A stretch of 16,505 nucleotides of DNA from Porticoccaceae bacterium. Its GTDB lineage: Bacteria > Pseudomonadota > Gammaproteobacteria > Pseudomonadales > Porticoccaceae. The notes beneath the pieces were generated by a model that was given only the letters and a program-made list of their open reading frames with translations, searched no databases and was not told where the DNA came from. Below, piece after piece: positions 1 to 8,347 of the stretch (position 1 is its first letter; each line of letters starts with the position of its first letter). Both the position numbers and the translations under genes were made by a program. The stretch covers positions 22,067 to 38,571 of the forward strand of contig NZXB01000014.1 in NCBI GenBank assembly GCA_002701765.1, read 5' to 3'.

Positions 1-1311
1 AAAGGGTATAGCTGCGTTATTGCAAGCTAGGATTGCTGCTCCAGCTTTAACTCTATGTGCCTGACCATCGCACAGATAAGTTGCGGTTATCCCTGATCCA
101 GTGCTTTTAACTCCCGCGTTTTGCACATTAACCACCGTACTGTTCAACTTGATGCGCACTGGTGCACCTTGTAGATCTAGTTTTGAGTAATCAAAATTTG
201 CTGTGATTAGGTCTTCCATACTGTCGCCTTCGGCAACCTCTGGGCACATCTTTCGCACCAACTGGCGAGCTATCGAGGCATTGCCGTCGGGGAAGTGGTG
301 AATATATGGCTCATCTTGACCTGCATTGGGCAATCCAGCGGCTTCCCAACCTGGTAATCCTGCGCTCCATAGGGCACTGGCAGCGTTAACCGAATCAATA
401 CCAACGCCCGAGTCACTCGTGAGGTCCTGAAACACAGCAAACACCTCATCTTCCGAAATCCCACAATGCCTAATGAGGAAATCTCGATACGAGATCGTAT
501 AGAGATAATCCCATTTCTCCGCCTTTGAGAGGTGCGGAATCTGATCCTCGGTTGTTGTAAATAGCCTAAGAATTTCCAATCTCGCCGCTTGACTAAGAGG
601 CATTTTCGGCACGGCATCTTGAACTTCTAATCGCGAGTCAAACATTGGCATCCAATCACGAAAGTTTGCGACATCAAACGGTATGGTTGCATCATTTCCC
701 CAAAGCTCCTTATTAAAATGAATACCCCCTGACAACTTATGTCGTCTATAAAACGTCTGATCATAAGCTTTGTTGAAAGCACCCATATCAACGCCCAATT
801 CTCTGAGCAGGCGCTTTACAACGCGCGGATAGCGCGAAGGCGCCGCCATGGTCTGAGCTCCACCGTAGCTAATCAATTTCCGACCATCGACCTCAAACTC
901 GTTTCGCTTAGCGTGGCCTCCAAAATCATCATGATTGTCCAACAAAAGGATTCGGGCATCTGGGCGTTCTTTTTGAAAGAAATATGCGGCTGAAAGACCG
1001 CTGATGCCAGCCCCAACGATAACTAGGTCGTAGTGATCTTTGTCGCGCTTAGGGGAAGTCCAGCTGGTCTTGTCCCCCCGAGTCAATTTATGCATCGCCT
1101 CATAAGAACCCAAATGATTCCCACGCATACCGGTCAAGGCTGGGGGATAAAAACCGCTGCTTGATTCCGTTTTTGGAAGCGAAGGGGCTTTGTGTTTACT
1201 GGCGGATGACGGAAGCACTATCCCGGCCGTGATAGCGCCGAAACCATGCAAAAGATCTCGCCTAGTTATCGGACGATTCATGCCCAGTCGACGGTCCAGC
1301 TCATCAATCAC
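1..1311 (-). CDS. Tat-exported FAD oxidoreductase, spermidine dehydrogenase-like (3' end off window)
   Basis: The first 437 codons are present without interruption; the C-terminus lies beyond position 1. A twin-arginine signal sits at residues 16-21 (TRRDLL), followed by a short hydrophobic stretch and a small-residue region ending near SSAS, so export in folded form is expected. The FAD-binding GAGISG motif is at about residues 100-105, with an acidic end to the second beta strand (LLLD). The pre-domain segment with TGMRGNHLGS and the later FPDGNASIARQLVR motif are, from memory, typical of the Pseudomonas SpdH family, which oxidises spermidine using a non-oxygen acceptor. I chose the GTG at 1311 because AAAGGGG lies 6 nt upstream; an ATG at 1281 would leave the Tat motif intact and is the alternative. 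It lies 68 bp downstream of a PuuB-like gene, which supports a polyamine role. The exact substrate is inferred; membership of the FAD amine-oxidoreductase group is firm. Confidence 0.8.
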   Translation of the reverse strand, partial: MIDELDRRLGMNRPITRRDLLHGFGAITAGIVLPSSASKHKAPSLPKTESSSGFYPPALTGMRGNHLGSYEAMHKLTRGDKTSWTSPKRDKDHYDLVIVGAGISGLSAAYFFQKERPDARILLLDNHDDFGGHAKRNEFEVDGRKLISYGGAQTMAAPSRYPRVVKRLLRELGVDMGAFNKAYDQTFYRRHKLSGGIHFNKELWGNDATIPFDVANFRDWMPMFDSRLEVQDAVPKMPLSQAARLEILRLFTTTEDQIPHLSKAEKWDYLYTISYRDFLIRHCGISEDEVFAVFQDLTSDSGVGIDSVNAASALWSAGLPGWEAAGLPNAGQDEPYIHHFPDGNASIARQLVRKMCPEVAEGDSMEDLITANFDYSKLDLQGAPVRIKLNSTVVNVQNAGVKSTGSGITATYLCDGQAHRVKAGAAILACNNAAIPF

Positions 1312-1317
1312 TTGTTT

Positions 1318-1324
1318 CCCCTTT
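1318..1324 (-). promoter_or_regulatory. Ribosome binding site deciding the GTG start of the spermidine dehydrogenase-like gene
   Basis: Read on the minus strand this is AAAGGGG, separated by 6 nt (AAACAA) from GTG at 1311. No comparable site precedes the in-frame ATG at 1281, so the GTG start is favoured. Confidence 0.55.
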
Positions 1325-1354
1325 ATTTTAAATTGCGCAGTTCACTCGCACATG

Positions 1355-1385
1355 ATTATATCGATTACTACTAGGACGATTACAA
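1355..1385 (-). promoter_or_regulatory. Possible sigma-70 promoter for the spermidine dehydrogenase-like gene
   Basis: A perfect TATAAT (minus strand, 1360 to 1355) lies in the short gap after the PuuB-like gene, about 44 nt above the GTG start. The best -35 candidate is TTGTAA (1385 to 1380), which overlaps the puuB stop codon at a long 19-bp spacing. It may give the downstream gene its own transcript, although co-transcription with the PuuB-like gene is just as possible. Confidence 0.3.
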
Positions 1386-2669
1386 AGAGTCGATGAATTT
1401 ATAGTAAAGCATTCCCAAAGATACCAACTGGTTCCTAAATAAGTGTTGGCCCGGTATAGTCACTGGATTAATTTTGGCAAAAATATCAAAGCGCTCCATC
1501 GTGCCAGCCACGGCCTCCGAAAGAATCTGCCCAGCAAGATGAGTAACATTGACACCATGGCCAGAATATCCTTGTGAATAAAAGATATTGTCCGCCAGCT
1601 TGCCCATCTGAGGCACACGATTAACAGTGACGCCTATCGTCCCTCCCCAACCAAATTCAAAATTGATTTTTGATAGTTGTGGATATATTTTTAGAAGCCG
1701 CGGCACCAAAGTTTTCTTAATTACCTCAGAATCGCTTCCAAAATATGTGAAACGACCACCAAATAGTAATCGACCATCGCCGCTTAGGCGAAAATAAGTC
1801 AAGATGTAATTTGGGTCGCAAACAGCCAAATCGCGCGGGTTTATTTCCTCAATCAGCTCCGCAGAGAGTGGTTCAGAAGCTACAATAAAACTATTCACCG
1901 GAAGAAGATTGCCTCGCAAACGAGGCTCAAGAAAATGATAGGCATTACCCGCGAGAATTACCGAATCGGCGGTAACAGATCCCCCATGGGTAACCACCGT
2001 GGCTTTATTACCTCTCTCAATTCGGATAGCCGGAGATCTCTCATAGATTTTTGCTCCAAGAGACATTGCAGCGGCGGCCTCTCCTAAACATAGGTTTAGT
2101 GGATGCAAATGCCCGTTTCCCATATTCAGTAATGCACCGATATATGCCTTAGTACCAAGCAACTCTTGGGTCTTTTCTTTCGAAAACATAGTATGTTCAA
2201 ACGAAAATTTATGTTCCTCTAGATATCGATATTCACGCTCAAGGTCCCTCAAATGTCTGGGCTTTATTGCGACATCAACATATCCAGCCTTCAAATCACA
2301 GTCGATAGCATATGTCTCCACACGCTCGCGAATAATTTGGTGCCCCGCCCAACGCAGATCCCAAAGCAATTTCGATCCTGATTCACCCAATGCAGCCGCA
2401 AGTCTCGGCTCTCCGGATATGCCACCAATCATCTGACCTCCGTTGCGACCTGAAGCTCCCCAGCCAACTTTATTAGCTTCGACTACTGTCACACCATAAC
2501 CTCTCTCGGCCAGATGCAGCGCAGCGGAGATACCTGTAAAACCGGCCCCCACTATGCAGACATCGGTGCTCTTTGCACCTTTCAATGATTCGCAATCAAC
2601 ATGCAGATTAGTTGAAGCGGCGTAGTAAGAGCTAGTGTGGGGTTGTGGATATTGTAATTCAGACGACAT
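1380..2669 (-). CDS. puuB: Gamma-glutamylputrescine oxidase-like FAD oxidoreductase (DAO family)
   Basis: This 429-residue protein matches E. coli PuuB closely in length and landmarks: HTSSYYAAS near residue 11, the FAD Rossmann motif GAGFTG at about 41-46, GWGASGRNGGQ at about 68-78, a GHLHPLNL segment near 186, and a C-terminal YSQGYSGHGVNVTHLAG. PuuB oxidises gamma-glutamylputrescine to the aldehyde with release of ammonia and hydrogen peroxide in the cytoplasm; related enzymes (OrdL type) act on other secondary or primary amines. The ATG at 2669 has only a weak ribosome site, but the SSYYA motif shortly after it fixes the N-terminus well. It precedes the spermidine dehydrogenase-like gene by 68 bp and follows the AraC-type regulator by 178 bp, so these three probably form a polyamine-related group. 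No other puu genes are visible. Substrate is inferred by similarity. Confidence 0.82.
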   Translation of the reverse strand: MSSELQYPQPHTSSYYAASTNLHVDCESLKGAKSTDVCIVGAGFTGISAALHLAERGYGVTVVEANKVGWGASGRNGGQMIGGISGEPRLAAALGESGSKLLWDLRWAGHQIIRERVETYAIDCDLKAGYVDVAIKPRHLRDLEREYRYLEEHKFSFEHTMFSKEKTQELLGTKAYIGALLNMGNGHLHPLNLCLGEAAAAMSLGAKIYERSPAIRIERGNKATVVTHGGSVTADSVILAGNAYHFLEPRLRGNLLPVNSFIVASEPLSAELIEEINPRDLAVCDPNYILTYFRLSGDGRLLFGGRFTYFGSDSEVIKKTLVPRLLKIYPQLSKINFEFGWGGTIGVTVNRVPQMGKLADNIFYSQGYSGHGVNVTHLAGQILSEAVAGTMERFDIFAKINPVTIPGQHLFRNQLVSLGMLYYKFIDSL

Positions 2670-2701
2670 AGGCGGTAGGACTCATGTATTAATCAGTAAT
2701 T

Positions 2702-2723
2702 ATTTTACCTGCGATGCTATCGC
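2702..2723 (-). promoter_or_regulatory. Candidate promoter and operator upstream of the PuuB-like gene
   Basis: A perfect inverted repeat with 5-bp arms and a 3-nt centre (GCGAT GCT ATCGC, 2711-2723) lies about 42 bp above the ATG. A -10-like TAAAAT (2707 to 2702, minus strand) sits just downstream of it. That would place the repeat inside the spacer of a promoter, a usual operator location, but no good -35 box accompanies it. Confidence 0.28.
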
Positions 2724-2847
2724 GAAATTTCCCCTCACCACTTCTCACCTTAAGGGAGAACAAAACTAGAACAGTATTCCTGACTGCTGATTATCCGGAA
2801 AAGTAAAATCATAAACTAATCCCGTTGGACATCCGCTCCTTAGGCCG

Positions 2848-3627
2848 TTAGTTAATTTTGCTTGTGGTATTTCTTCGAAATTGCGCTGGCGTCATACCCG
2901 TTTTCTTTTTGAATGCGGAATAGAACGCTGAGTTTGAGTTAAAGCCAACAGCGAAGGAAATATCTAAGATTGATTGATGAGAAGCACTCATATCTCTCAG
3001 AATCAACTTTGCCTCTTCAACACGATAAGAATTAAGGAAGTCAAAAAATGTCATTTCAAATTTAGAGTTCAATATCTGTGACAAATGATTAATAGAGCAG
3101 CCCACCATGCCGGCTAAACCTGGCAATGTAAGTTCGGGTTGCATGTATACTCGTTGTTCTTCCACTAATTGGACTAAACGTCGAGAATAAAGCTCAATTC
3201 GTGCCGGATCCAGGCCAGACTTGGCGTATTTTTTTGTGGAGAACTTAGGTTCGATTAACGACTGATTCGCTATTATGCCTGCATCATAGTAATCAGCAAT
3301 TCTGAGCGCTCCTTGATCAGTAAGCGTCATGAATTCGGCTCCAAACCGACTCCTGACATTTCCCTGAACCGGAGTCATGTGATATTGAAATGCTATTGAG
3401 CCGTGACCTTTGAGGACCTCCCCCACCAATCTGTACTCATAATGATCCGCAGCAAAGTACTGCGCCAAGTCCGCCATCAAATCCCGTTGGGAAAGTTGTC
3501 TATTTGCAGGGACGTCAATATAAGTGCCATCAGCACATAAATGACCAGCCACACCGACTGGATCTCGATGATTCCAAGCTTCGAAATAACTTTCAACAAA
3601 ATGACCAGCGTGCATACGCACTCTCAT
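2848..3627 (-). CDS. AraC-family regulator with N-terminal NTF2/SnoaL-like domain
   Basis: The 259-residue protein has two parts. Residues 6 to about 125 read like an NTF2/SnoaL-like ligand pocket: HAGHFVESYFEAWNHRD at the start, then FRAME-like beta strands ending near ADYYDAG. Residues about 145-255 form an AraC DNA-binding domain: the first helix-turn-helix is about 168-190 (LPGLAGMVGCSINHLSQIL), the second about 218-250, ending with the characteristic ILDISFAVGFNSNSAFYSAFK and GMTPAQFRR. AraC proteins normally carry cupin-type sensor domains, so this fusion is less common. The ATG at 3627 lacks a clear ribosome site; an ATG at 3615 (residue 5) follows GAGAG and is an equally good start. 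It lies between the A1 flavoprotein cassette and the PuuB-like gene, so it probably controls one or both in response to a small ligand. Family assignment of the C-terminal domain is firm. Confidence 0.85.
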   Translation of the reverse strand: MRVRMHAGHFVESYFEAWNHRDPVGVAGHLCADGTYIDVPANRQLSQRDLMADLAQYFAADHYEYRLVGEVLKGHGSIAFQYHMTPVQGNVRSRFGAEFMTLTDQGALRIADYYDAGIIANQSLIEPKFSTKKYAKSGLDPARIELYSRRLVQLVEEQRVYMQPELTLPGLAGMVGCSINHLSQILNSKFEMTFFDFLNSYRVEEAKLILRDMSASHQSILDISFAVGFNSNSAFYSAFKKKTGMTPAQFRRNTTSKIN

Positions 3628-3667
3628 GAAAAAATTAAAATCAACTAATAATTCTAACTACTAAAGG

Positions 3668-3697
3668 ATTGTACCTAAATAAAACAGGTTATGTTAA
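3668..3697 (-). promoter_or_regulatory. Sigma-70 promoter of the AraC-family regulator gene
   Basis: On the minus strand TTAACA (3697 to 3692) and TACAAT (3673 to 3668) are separated by 18 bp. Each differs from consensus at one base. Transcription would begin near 3661, giving a leader of roughly 35 nt before the ATG at 3627. This is the best promoter in the window. Confidence 0.6.
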
Positions 3698-3709
3698 CTC
3701 CCGCGAATT

Positions 3710-3736
3710 CTCAAATGCTTATTTTAAGCCTCAAAT
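3710..3736 (-). repeat. 20-bp-spaced direct repeat enclosing an inverted repeat, candidate regulator binding site
   Basis: CTCAAAT occurs at 3710-3716 and again at 3730-3736, exactly 20 bp apart; neighbouring matches extend it to AAnnCTCAAATnnTT. Between the copies is a perfect inverted repeat GCTTA TTT TAAGC (3717-3729). The block ends about 13 bp above the -35 box of the araC-type promoter. AraC proteins often bind direct repeats spaced two helical turns apart, so autoregulation is plausible but unproven. Confidence 0.4.
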
Positions 3737-3810
3737 TTTTAATTTAACTGATTGGTTAGGGGCAGATCTGAGTATGCTAGTCGCCTCACACAAAGCGCCC
3801 CCTCCTAAGA

Positions 3811-5001
3811 TTATGGTGGCGGAGTAATACGAGCTCTTTCAGGCGCCCAGAATGGCGATTTCTTTATTGTACATTTCGAAACCCTAGTGTGATAACGCAA
3901 TTCTTTTTGATAATTTATCTCAGCCCATATTTGTCCAGCCAGATAATCTGGTTCGACCATCGCTAGAGCTATGTTAGCCTTAACAACTGGCGACCACATG
4001 GCAGAAGTGACATACCCTATCTCCTGCCTACACTCTCTATCGCTGTAGAGAAAAGCCTCATCCGCTGGCTTGTTACCCTCTATATCAAGCTTGACAAGTT
4101 TATATGCTGGCCCTCGTTTCCGTTCCTCAAGAAGCGCCGCTCGGCCATTAAAGTGCGGCTTGTTAAAATCCACTAGCCAGTCCAGACTTAACTCAAAAGG
4201 CGTCTGATCATAACGATAGTGAACAGTCTTTAAGGCCTCATTAAACTCAATCGCAGGCATTATAAAGCCCGCCTCTAGCCGCGCCATATTGGTGGCGAAC
4301 TCACCATAAGGTTGAATCCCATAATCATCCCCAGCTGCATAGAGAGCATCCCATAGTTCCAGGGCAACTTCTGAGTTTATCCATAGCTCGTAACCAAGAT
4401 CACCAGTAAAACCAGTCCGTGACACCATAAGTTGTTGATCACTGTCACCAAAAGAAAAATGCATTATGCCAAAGGGCCTTAATGTTTCGATTCTCGAAAG
4501 ACCCATATTCTTTAAAACCTCGCATGTCATTGGGCCTTGGAACGACAATGCCGCCATCTTTTCTGAAATATCTGATAACTCTATGTCTCTAAAACCAAAA
4601 CTACTTTTTCTTAACCATGCCAAACACGGGCTACCACATGTGAGCATGAATCGATCATCTGCTAGTTTAAAAATTGTGCCATCATCAATCATTCTCCCCT
4701 CATCTGTGCACCAGCAAACATATGTTACCCGGTCGATATGAAGTTTTTTTATGTCTCTTGTAACCATTCGGTTCAGCATAGTCTCCGCATCTGCACCCTC
4801 AATGAGGTACTTTTGCATCGGGCAGATGTCATAAGTACCACACGTGTTGCGAATACAAAAATATTCATACTCTTCTTCATAATAGTAATTCGCGAACTTA
4901 TAGCCATTCCAGGCAGACCAGGCCTCACGAAAATTTAACAAGGACTGGCGCGGATGAAAGTGCGTTTCTTTCAGGCGCTCTCCAGCATAAGGATCAATCA
5001 T
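3811..5001 (-). CDS. GcvT-like folate-dependent aminomethyltransferase/demethylase A1
   Basis: The protein (396 residues from the ATG) is a member of the GcvT/aminomethyltransferase family, which transfers a one-carbon unit from an amine or ether to tetrahydrofolate. Visible landmarks are WNGYK (about 31-35), the conserved acidic pair in EGRMIDDGTI (about 101-110), ALSFQGP, the folate-barrel motif RTGFTGDLGYELW (195-207) and RLEAGF further on. The C-terminal barrel is present, so length is normal for the family. It is unlikely to be the housekeeping glycine-cleavage T protein, since no gcvH or gcvP is nearby and the family branch is different. It follows flavoprotein B1 closely and probably accepts its oxidised product. 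Start: ATG 5001 has GAGGG about 9-10 nt upstream; an upstream TTG at 5046, with GGGA 6-7 nt before it and only 9 bp from the B1 stop, would add 15 residues. Substrate unknown. Confidence 0.82.
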   Translation of the reverse strand: MIDPYAGERLKETHFHPRQSLLNFREAWSAWNGYKFANYYYEEEYEYFCIRNTCGTYDICPMQKYLIEGADAETMLNRMVTRDIKKLHIDRVTYVCWCTDEGRMIDDGTIFKLADDRFMLTCGSPCLAWLRKSSFGFRDIELSDISEKMAALSFQGPMTCEVLKNMGLSRIETLRPFGIMHFSFGDSDQQLMVSRTGFTGDLGYELWINSEVALELWDALYAAGDDYGIQPYGEFATNMARLEAGFIMPAIEFNEALKTVHYRYDQTPFELSLDWLVDFNKPHFNGRAALLEERKRGPAYKLVKLDIEGNKPADEAFLYSDRECRQEIGYVTSAMWSPVVKANIALAMVEPDYLAGQIWAEINYQKELRYHTRVSKCTIKKSPFWAPERARITPPP

Positions 5002-5055
5002 GCTTATGCACCCTCTCCAAACCTTATGAACAGATGATTTTCCCAAGTTTCTTCC

Positions 5056-6675
5056 CTATTCATCATAGAAGTCATCCTCCGGAACCGTGTTAGGTCGCTT
5101 AAGATCAATTAATATCTCACGAGCTGCGTTGGCCCCGCAGGCGGCTGACACACCTCCACCTGGGTGTGTCGAAGAGCCACACATATACATGTTTCTGATA
5201 GGCATACGATATTGCGCATAGCCGGGGAATGGTCTGTTGAATAGCAGTTGATCTATGGTCAACTCTCCCTGAAAAATGTTCCCTTCGGTCAAGCCAACCT
5301 CAGACTCAATCTCGTGAGGAGTCCGAACCTCCATATGCACTATAAGCTCCTTAAATCCTGGGCTATAGCGTTCTATTTTGTCGATAACCGTTTTGCCAAA
5401 TGCATCACGTTTTTCCGGCGTCCACGGACCCTTCGCCAACTTGGAGGGACAATACTGGATAAAGTTTGACATCCAGTGCTTCCCGGGCGGCGCGACTGTA
5501 GGATCCCAAGCGGACGGAATAACCGACTCAATAAATGGGTCATCTGACCATCGACCATGTTTCCAACAATCATAAGCTCTCTCCATAGTCTCCAAAGAAC
5601 CCACAAAGCCTTGCCCTCCGCGATTGATGTAGCGATTTTCGGGCACATTATTAAATCTCGGCAGCCCTGAAAGAGCGATGTTAACCTTGCCTGAGGATCC
5701 TCGAATTTTAAAATTCTTTGCTCGCTCGAACACACCCTCAGGCAAATCAGCTTCATTCATGCATTGAGTGAAAGTGCGCTTAGCGTCGAGGTTTGAAACG
5801 ACGATATTGGAATGCAACTCGTCTCCGTTCTCTAAAATAACGCCCGTGGCTCTGCCATTTTGAACGGAGATTTTATCAACTCCCGAATTAGTCCTTATCT
5901 CTCCGCCATATTCCTTCAGAGCTCCTGCCAGAGAGTGTGAAATTGCACCCATACCCCCTCGGGCTAGCCCCCAAGCGCCGATATTTCCATCCACATCTCC
6001 CATGACATGATGAAGAAGAATGTAGGCAGAGCCAGGAGAGTAGACACCTAGCGCTGTGCCAATAATACCGGGGCTGGCCATAGCCGCCTTTATGAGTCCG
6101 TCTTCAAAGTAATCATCAAGAAAGTCAGCAGCACTCATGGTAAAAAAACGAATATACTCGTAGAGCTCTTTTTCACCAAGGGACCAAAATTGTTTTGCCA
6201 GCCATAGTAACTCTCTGATATCCCTTACACGGAAGGAGGTCGGATTTGGGGGCGTACGCAGTAGCGTTTTTCTAATCAGCTGAGCATAGCGAGTGAGATC
6301 TGCCTGAAACCGCGACATCGCATCTGCATCGTGCGGAGAACGTCTGAAAAGCTCATTATATTCAGATTCTTCTGAGCCATAACTAGCCAACGTTTCTCCT
6401 TTGTCTCCGAACACGACGGTACCCAGATAGGGGACCAATATCAATCCATGTTTGGTCAAGTTCAGGTCACGATGAATAGCCTGACGCATCATGCTGCAAA
6501 CGTATGAGCAGCTAGAGTAAGACCATCCCGCATGCATCTCTCTTGTAACTGCCGCGCCACCAATGTAACTATTCTTTTCAAGAACTAGGACGCGCAAACC
6601 TGCCTTAGCCAGATAGGCTGCATTTGACAAGCCGTTATGTCCAGCACCAACTATAATTGCATCATGCTTCTTCAT
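5056..6675 (-). CDS. Phytoene-desaturase/PYROXD2-like FAD oxidoreductase B1
   Basis: The 539-residue protein has the N-terminal FAD Rossmann motif GAGHNG at residues 10-15, an ENSYIGG-like segment (KNSYIGGAA) after the second strand, the family motif ARGGMGAI in the middle (near residue 240), and a C-terminal FAD/active-site motif MCGSSTHPGGG followed by GANAAREIL. This is the superfamily that includes CrtI and PYROXD2, but the context is amine or one-carbon metabolism, not carotenoid synthesis. It starts 2 bp after the C1 stop and is followed closely by GcvT-like A1, so C1, B1 and A1 are surely co-transcribed. It is a clear paralogue of B2 across its whole length, including the conserved NIFQGELT and RPFPGYAQYR segments. 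I infer that it is the catalytic half of a B-C flavoprotein pair. Reaction and substrate are unknown. Confidence 0.85.
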   Translation of the reverse strand: MKKHDAIIVGAGHNGLSNAAYLAKAGLRVLVLEKNSYIGGAAVTREMHAGWSYSSCSYVCSMMRQAIHRDLNLTKHGLILVPYLGTVVFGDKGETLASYGSEESEYNELFRRSPHDADAMSRFQADLTRYAQLIRKTLLRTPPNPTSFRVRDIRELLWLAKQFWSLGEKELYEYIRFFTMSAADFLDDYFEDGLIKAAMASPGIIGTALGVYSPGSAYILLHHVMGDVDGNIGAWGLARGGMGAISHSLAGALKEYGGEIRTNSGVDKISVQNGRATGVILENGDELHSNIVVSNLDAKRTFTQCMNEADLPEGVFERAKNFKIRGSSGKVNIALSGLPRFNNVPENRYINRGGQGFVGSLETMERAYDCWKHGRWSDDPFIESVIPSAWDPTVAPPGKHWMSNFIQYCPSKLAKGPWTPEKRDAFGKTVIDKIERYSPGFKELIVHMEVRTPHEIESEVGLTEGNIFQGELTIDQLLFNRPFPGYAQYRMPIRNMYMCGSSTHPGGGVSAACGANAAREILIDLKRPNTVPEDDFYDE

Positions 6676-6677
6676 GC

Positions 6678-8243
6678 CTATTGTTCCGTCCGGAGAATTT
6701 CAATTGCGGCATTATGGCCTGGGGCTCCTGACAGGCCACCACCCGGATGGCATCCTGCCCCGCACAAGAAGAGTCCAGATATAGGGGTAGAATACTGCGC
6801 CGCCTCATACGTGGGTCGCATCATAAACATCTGATCTATAGCCATTTCGGCATGGTGCCAATGCCCGCCAGTCAAATTGTACTGATGCTCAAGGTCTTTG
6901 GGCGTAAGCAACTCACCAAAGATGATCTGCTCGCGAATACCTGGGGCATAGTGCTCAAGTAACTCTATCAGGTTTTGATAAAGGCGATCATGAGCTTCTT
7001 CTGTCCACCCTCCTTTAATCTGGTGAGGAATGTACATCACATGACCAGATAGAATATGTTTCCCCTCTGGCGCCATATCTGGATTACATAAGGTCGGCAA
7101 TATCAACTCCATGACTGGTCTATCTGAGAACTCCCCATACTTAGCATCATCATATGCAAATTCAATGCTATCCATATTTGAAACCAAAATCAGCCGCCCT
7201 AACGGGCTGTCTAACCCGGCAAAAACCGGAAGGGAATCCAAGGCCAAATGCAGCTTGGCAACGTACCCATCGCAACGCAATCGGTTGATACGGTTTGTAA
7301 AACCGATCTCCAAGTTCTCGACTCCAACCAAATCAATGAAAGTTTGTTTGGGATCAACCCCTGAAACTATTTTACGTGCATGAATAACGTCGCCATCAGC
7401 TAAAACCACCCCAACAGCTTTAACACCGTGGTCACCAGCGTCCATCAGCACTCGAGAAACAGGCTGGCCTAGCTTGAATTCGACACCCGACGACCGAGCA
7501 GATTTATACAAAGCCGTTACCAGTCCATCGATACCACTGACGGGTATCTTGGGCGCTCCAGCATCTTTTTCAGCCATTTTATAGAGAACAGAAAGAACGG
7601 TAGCATTAGGAGATCGTGGCGCCATCTTTGAACCCAGAAGGCCATCCCAACTCAGGACAGCTTTGAGCAAATCACTTTCGAAGTTTTCATCCATCAAATC
7701 ACGAATCGGCAAAGTGGCTATCCGCATGAACTCGCCCATTTCATCCTTTCCTAAAAGACGCAATTTGACCGCGAGGGCCAAAAAGGTGGTCATATCTTGG
7801 AGGTTAGCAGATCCGATTCGCGGGATAGTCTTAAGCCAAAAAGGTTTAAGCATGTCTGCAAAGGTTTGCATGCGCGCCATATATCCCGCATAGGCTTCTT
7901 CATCCTTTCCATCGAGCCCAGAGACTCTAGGTTGATCTTTTGAACTATCAAGCCTGATGCACTCCCCGTCTCGACTCAGTCCTATTGTTTGCAGAGGATA
8001 TTGCGATAAGTCTAGCCCGTGCTTCGTAAGAGATAAATCATCGATCACTTTTGATGAAAAGTTTTGGATAGTATGCGCGACGGAGGCTTTAAACCCGGGA
8101 AAGAACTCTCTGGTAGATGCAAGCCCTCCGCAATGATTGGACTGCTCAATGATTAAAACTGATCTACCCTTCTGGGCAAGATAACCGGCACAAACCATGG
8201 CATTGTGGCCAGCGCCTATGATAATTACATCAGGATCTGTCAA
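6678..8243 (-). CDS. Phytoene-desaturase/PYROXD2-like FAD oxidoreductase C1
   Basis: The 521-residue protein has an N-terminal nucleotide fold with GAGHNA at residues 10-15, where the last glycine of GxGxxG is alanine, and a C-terminal LCGAGCHPGGGLSGAPGHNAA FAD motif. It is paralogous to C2 (shared GGHWHHAEM/GGHWHHGEL and FMMRP segments) and more distant from B1/B2. The mid-protein ARGGMG motif of the B proteins is replaced by PVSGIDG. The start is forced to be a TTG at 8243: an in-frame TGA lies five codons upstream and the next ATG falls after the FAD motif. The TTG has no good ribosome site of its own, so translation may depend on coupling to a short ORF ending 11 nt upstream. B1 starts 2 bp after its stop. 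Probable role: partner subunit of B1 in oxidation of an amine-type substrate (inference). Confidence 0.83.
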   Translation of the reverse strand: MTDPDVIIIGAGHNAMVCAGYLAQKGRSVLIIEQSNHCGGLASTREFFPGFKASVAHTIQNFSSKVIDDLSLTKHGLDLSQYPLQTIGLSRDGECIRLDSSKDQPRVSGLDGKDEEAYAGYMARMQTFADMLKPFWLKTIPRIGSANLQDMTTFLALAVKLRLLGKDEMGEFMRIATLPIRDLMDENFESDLLKAVLSWDGLLGSKMAPRSPNATVLSVLYKMAEKDAGAPKIPVSGIDGLVTALYKSARSSGVEFKLGQPVSRVLMDAGDHGVKAVGVVLADGDVIHARKIVSGVDPKQTFIDLVGVENLEIGFTNRINRLRCDGYVAKLHLALDSLPVFAGLDSPLGRLILVSNMDSIEFAYDDAKYGEFSDRPVMELILPTLCNPDMAPEGKHILSGHVMYIPHQIKGGWTEEAHDRLYQNLIELLEHYAPGIREQIIFGELLTPKDLEHQYNLTGGHWHHAEMAIDQMFMMRPTYEAAQYSTPISGLFLCGAGCHPGGGLSGAPGHNAAIEILRTEQ

Positions 8244-8254
8244 AGCTAATTGGC

Positions 8255-8347
8255 CTATTCATCAATGGGCGATAGCGCAGATTCGGCAATAAAAATCTTT
8301 GTCGCTACCGATCCTGTAGGGGTAGAAAAAAACTCATTAAATTGCAC
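8255..8347 (-). CDS. Possible 30-residue leader/coupling peptide upstream of C1
   Basis: A GTG at 8347 is preceded by GAGGA with a 7-nt spacer (8359 to 8355), an excellent ribosome site, and opens 30 codons ending in TAG at 8257-8255. The GTG shares one base with the stop codon of the membrane-protein gene (TAGTG), and the ORF ends 11 nt before the weak TTG start of C1. The peptide begins VQFNEFF and ends LSPIDE; I recognise no family and see no tract of regulatory codons. It may simply couple translation between its neighbours, or it may be a chance ORF; the reading frame is open for 13 codons further upstream without a normal start. Confidence 0.3.
   Translation of the reverse strand: MQFNEFFSTPTGSVATKIFIAESALSPIDE

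Noticed and set aside
739..993. Plus-strand ORF opposite the spermidine dehydrogenase-like gene, and similar antisense frames elsewhere
   Set aside because: These lie opposite strongly coding minus-strand frames with clear motifs and show no family signals of their own.
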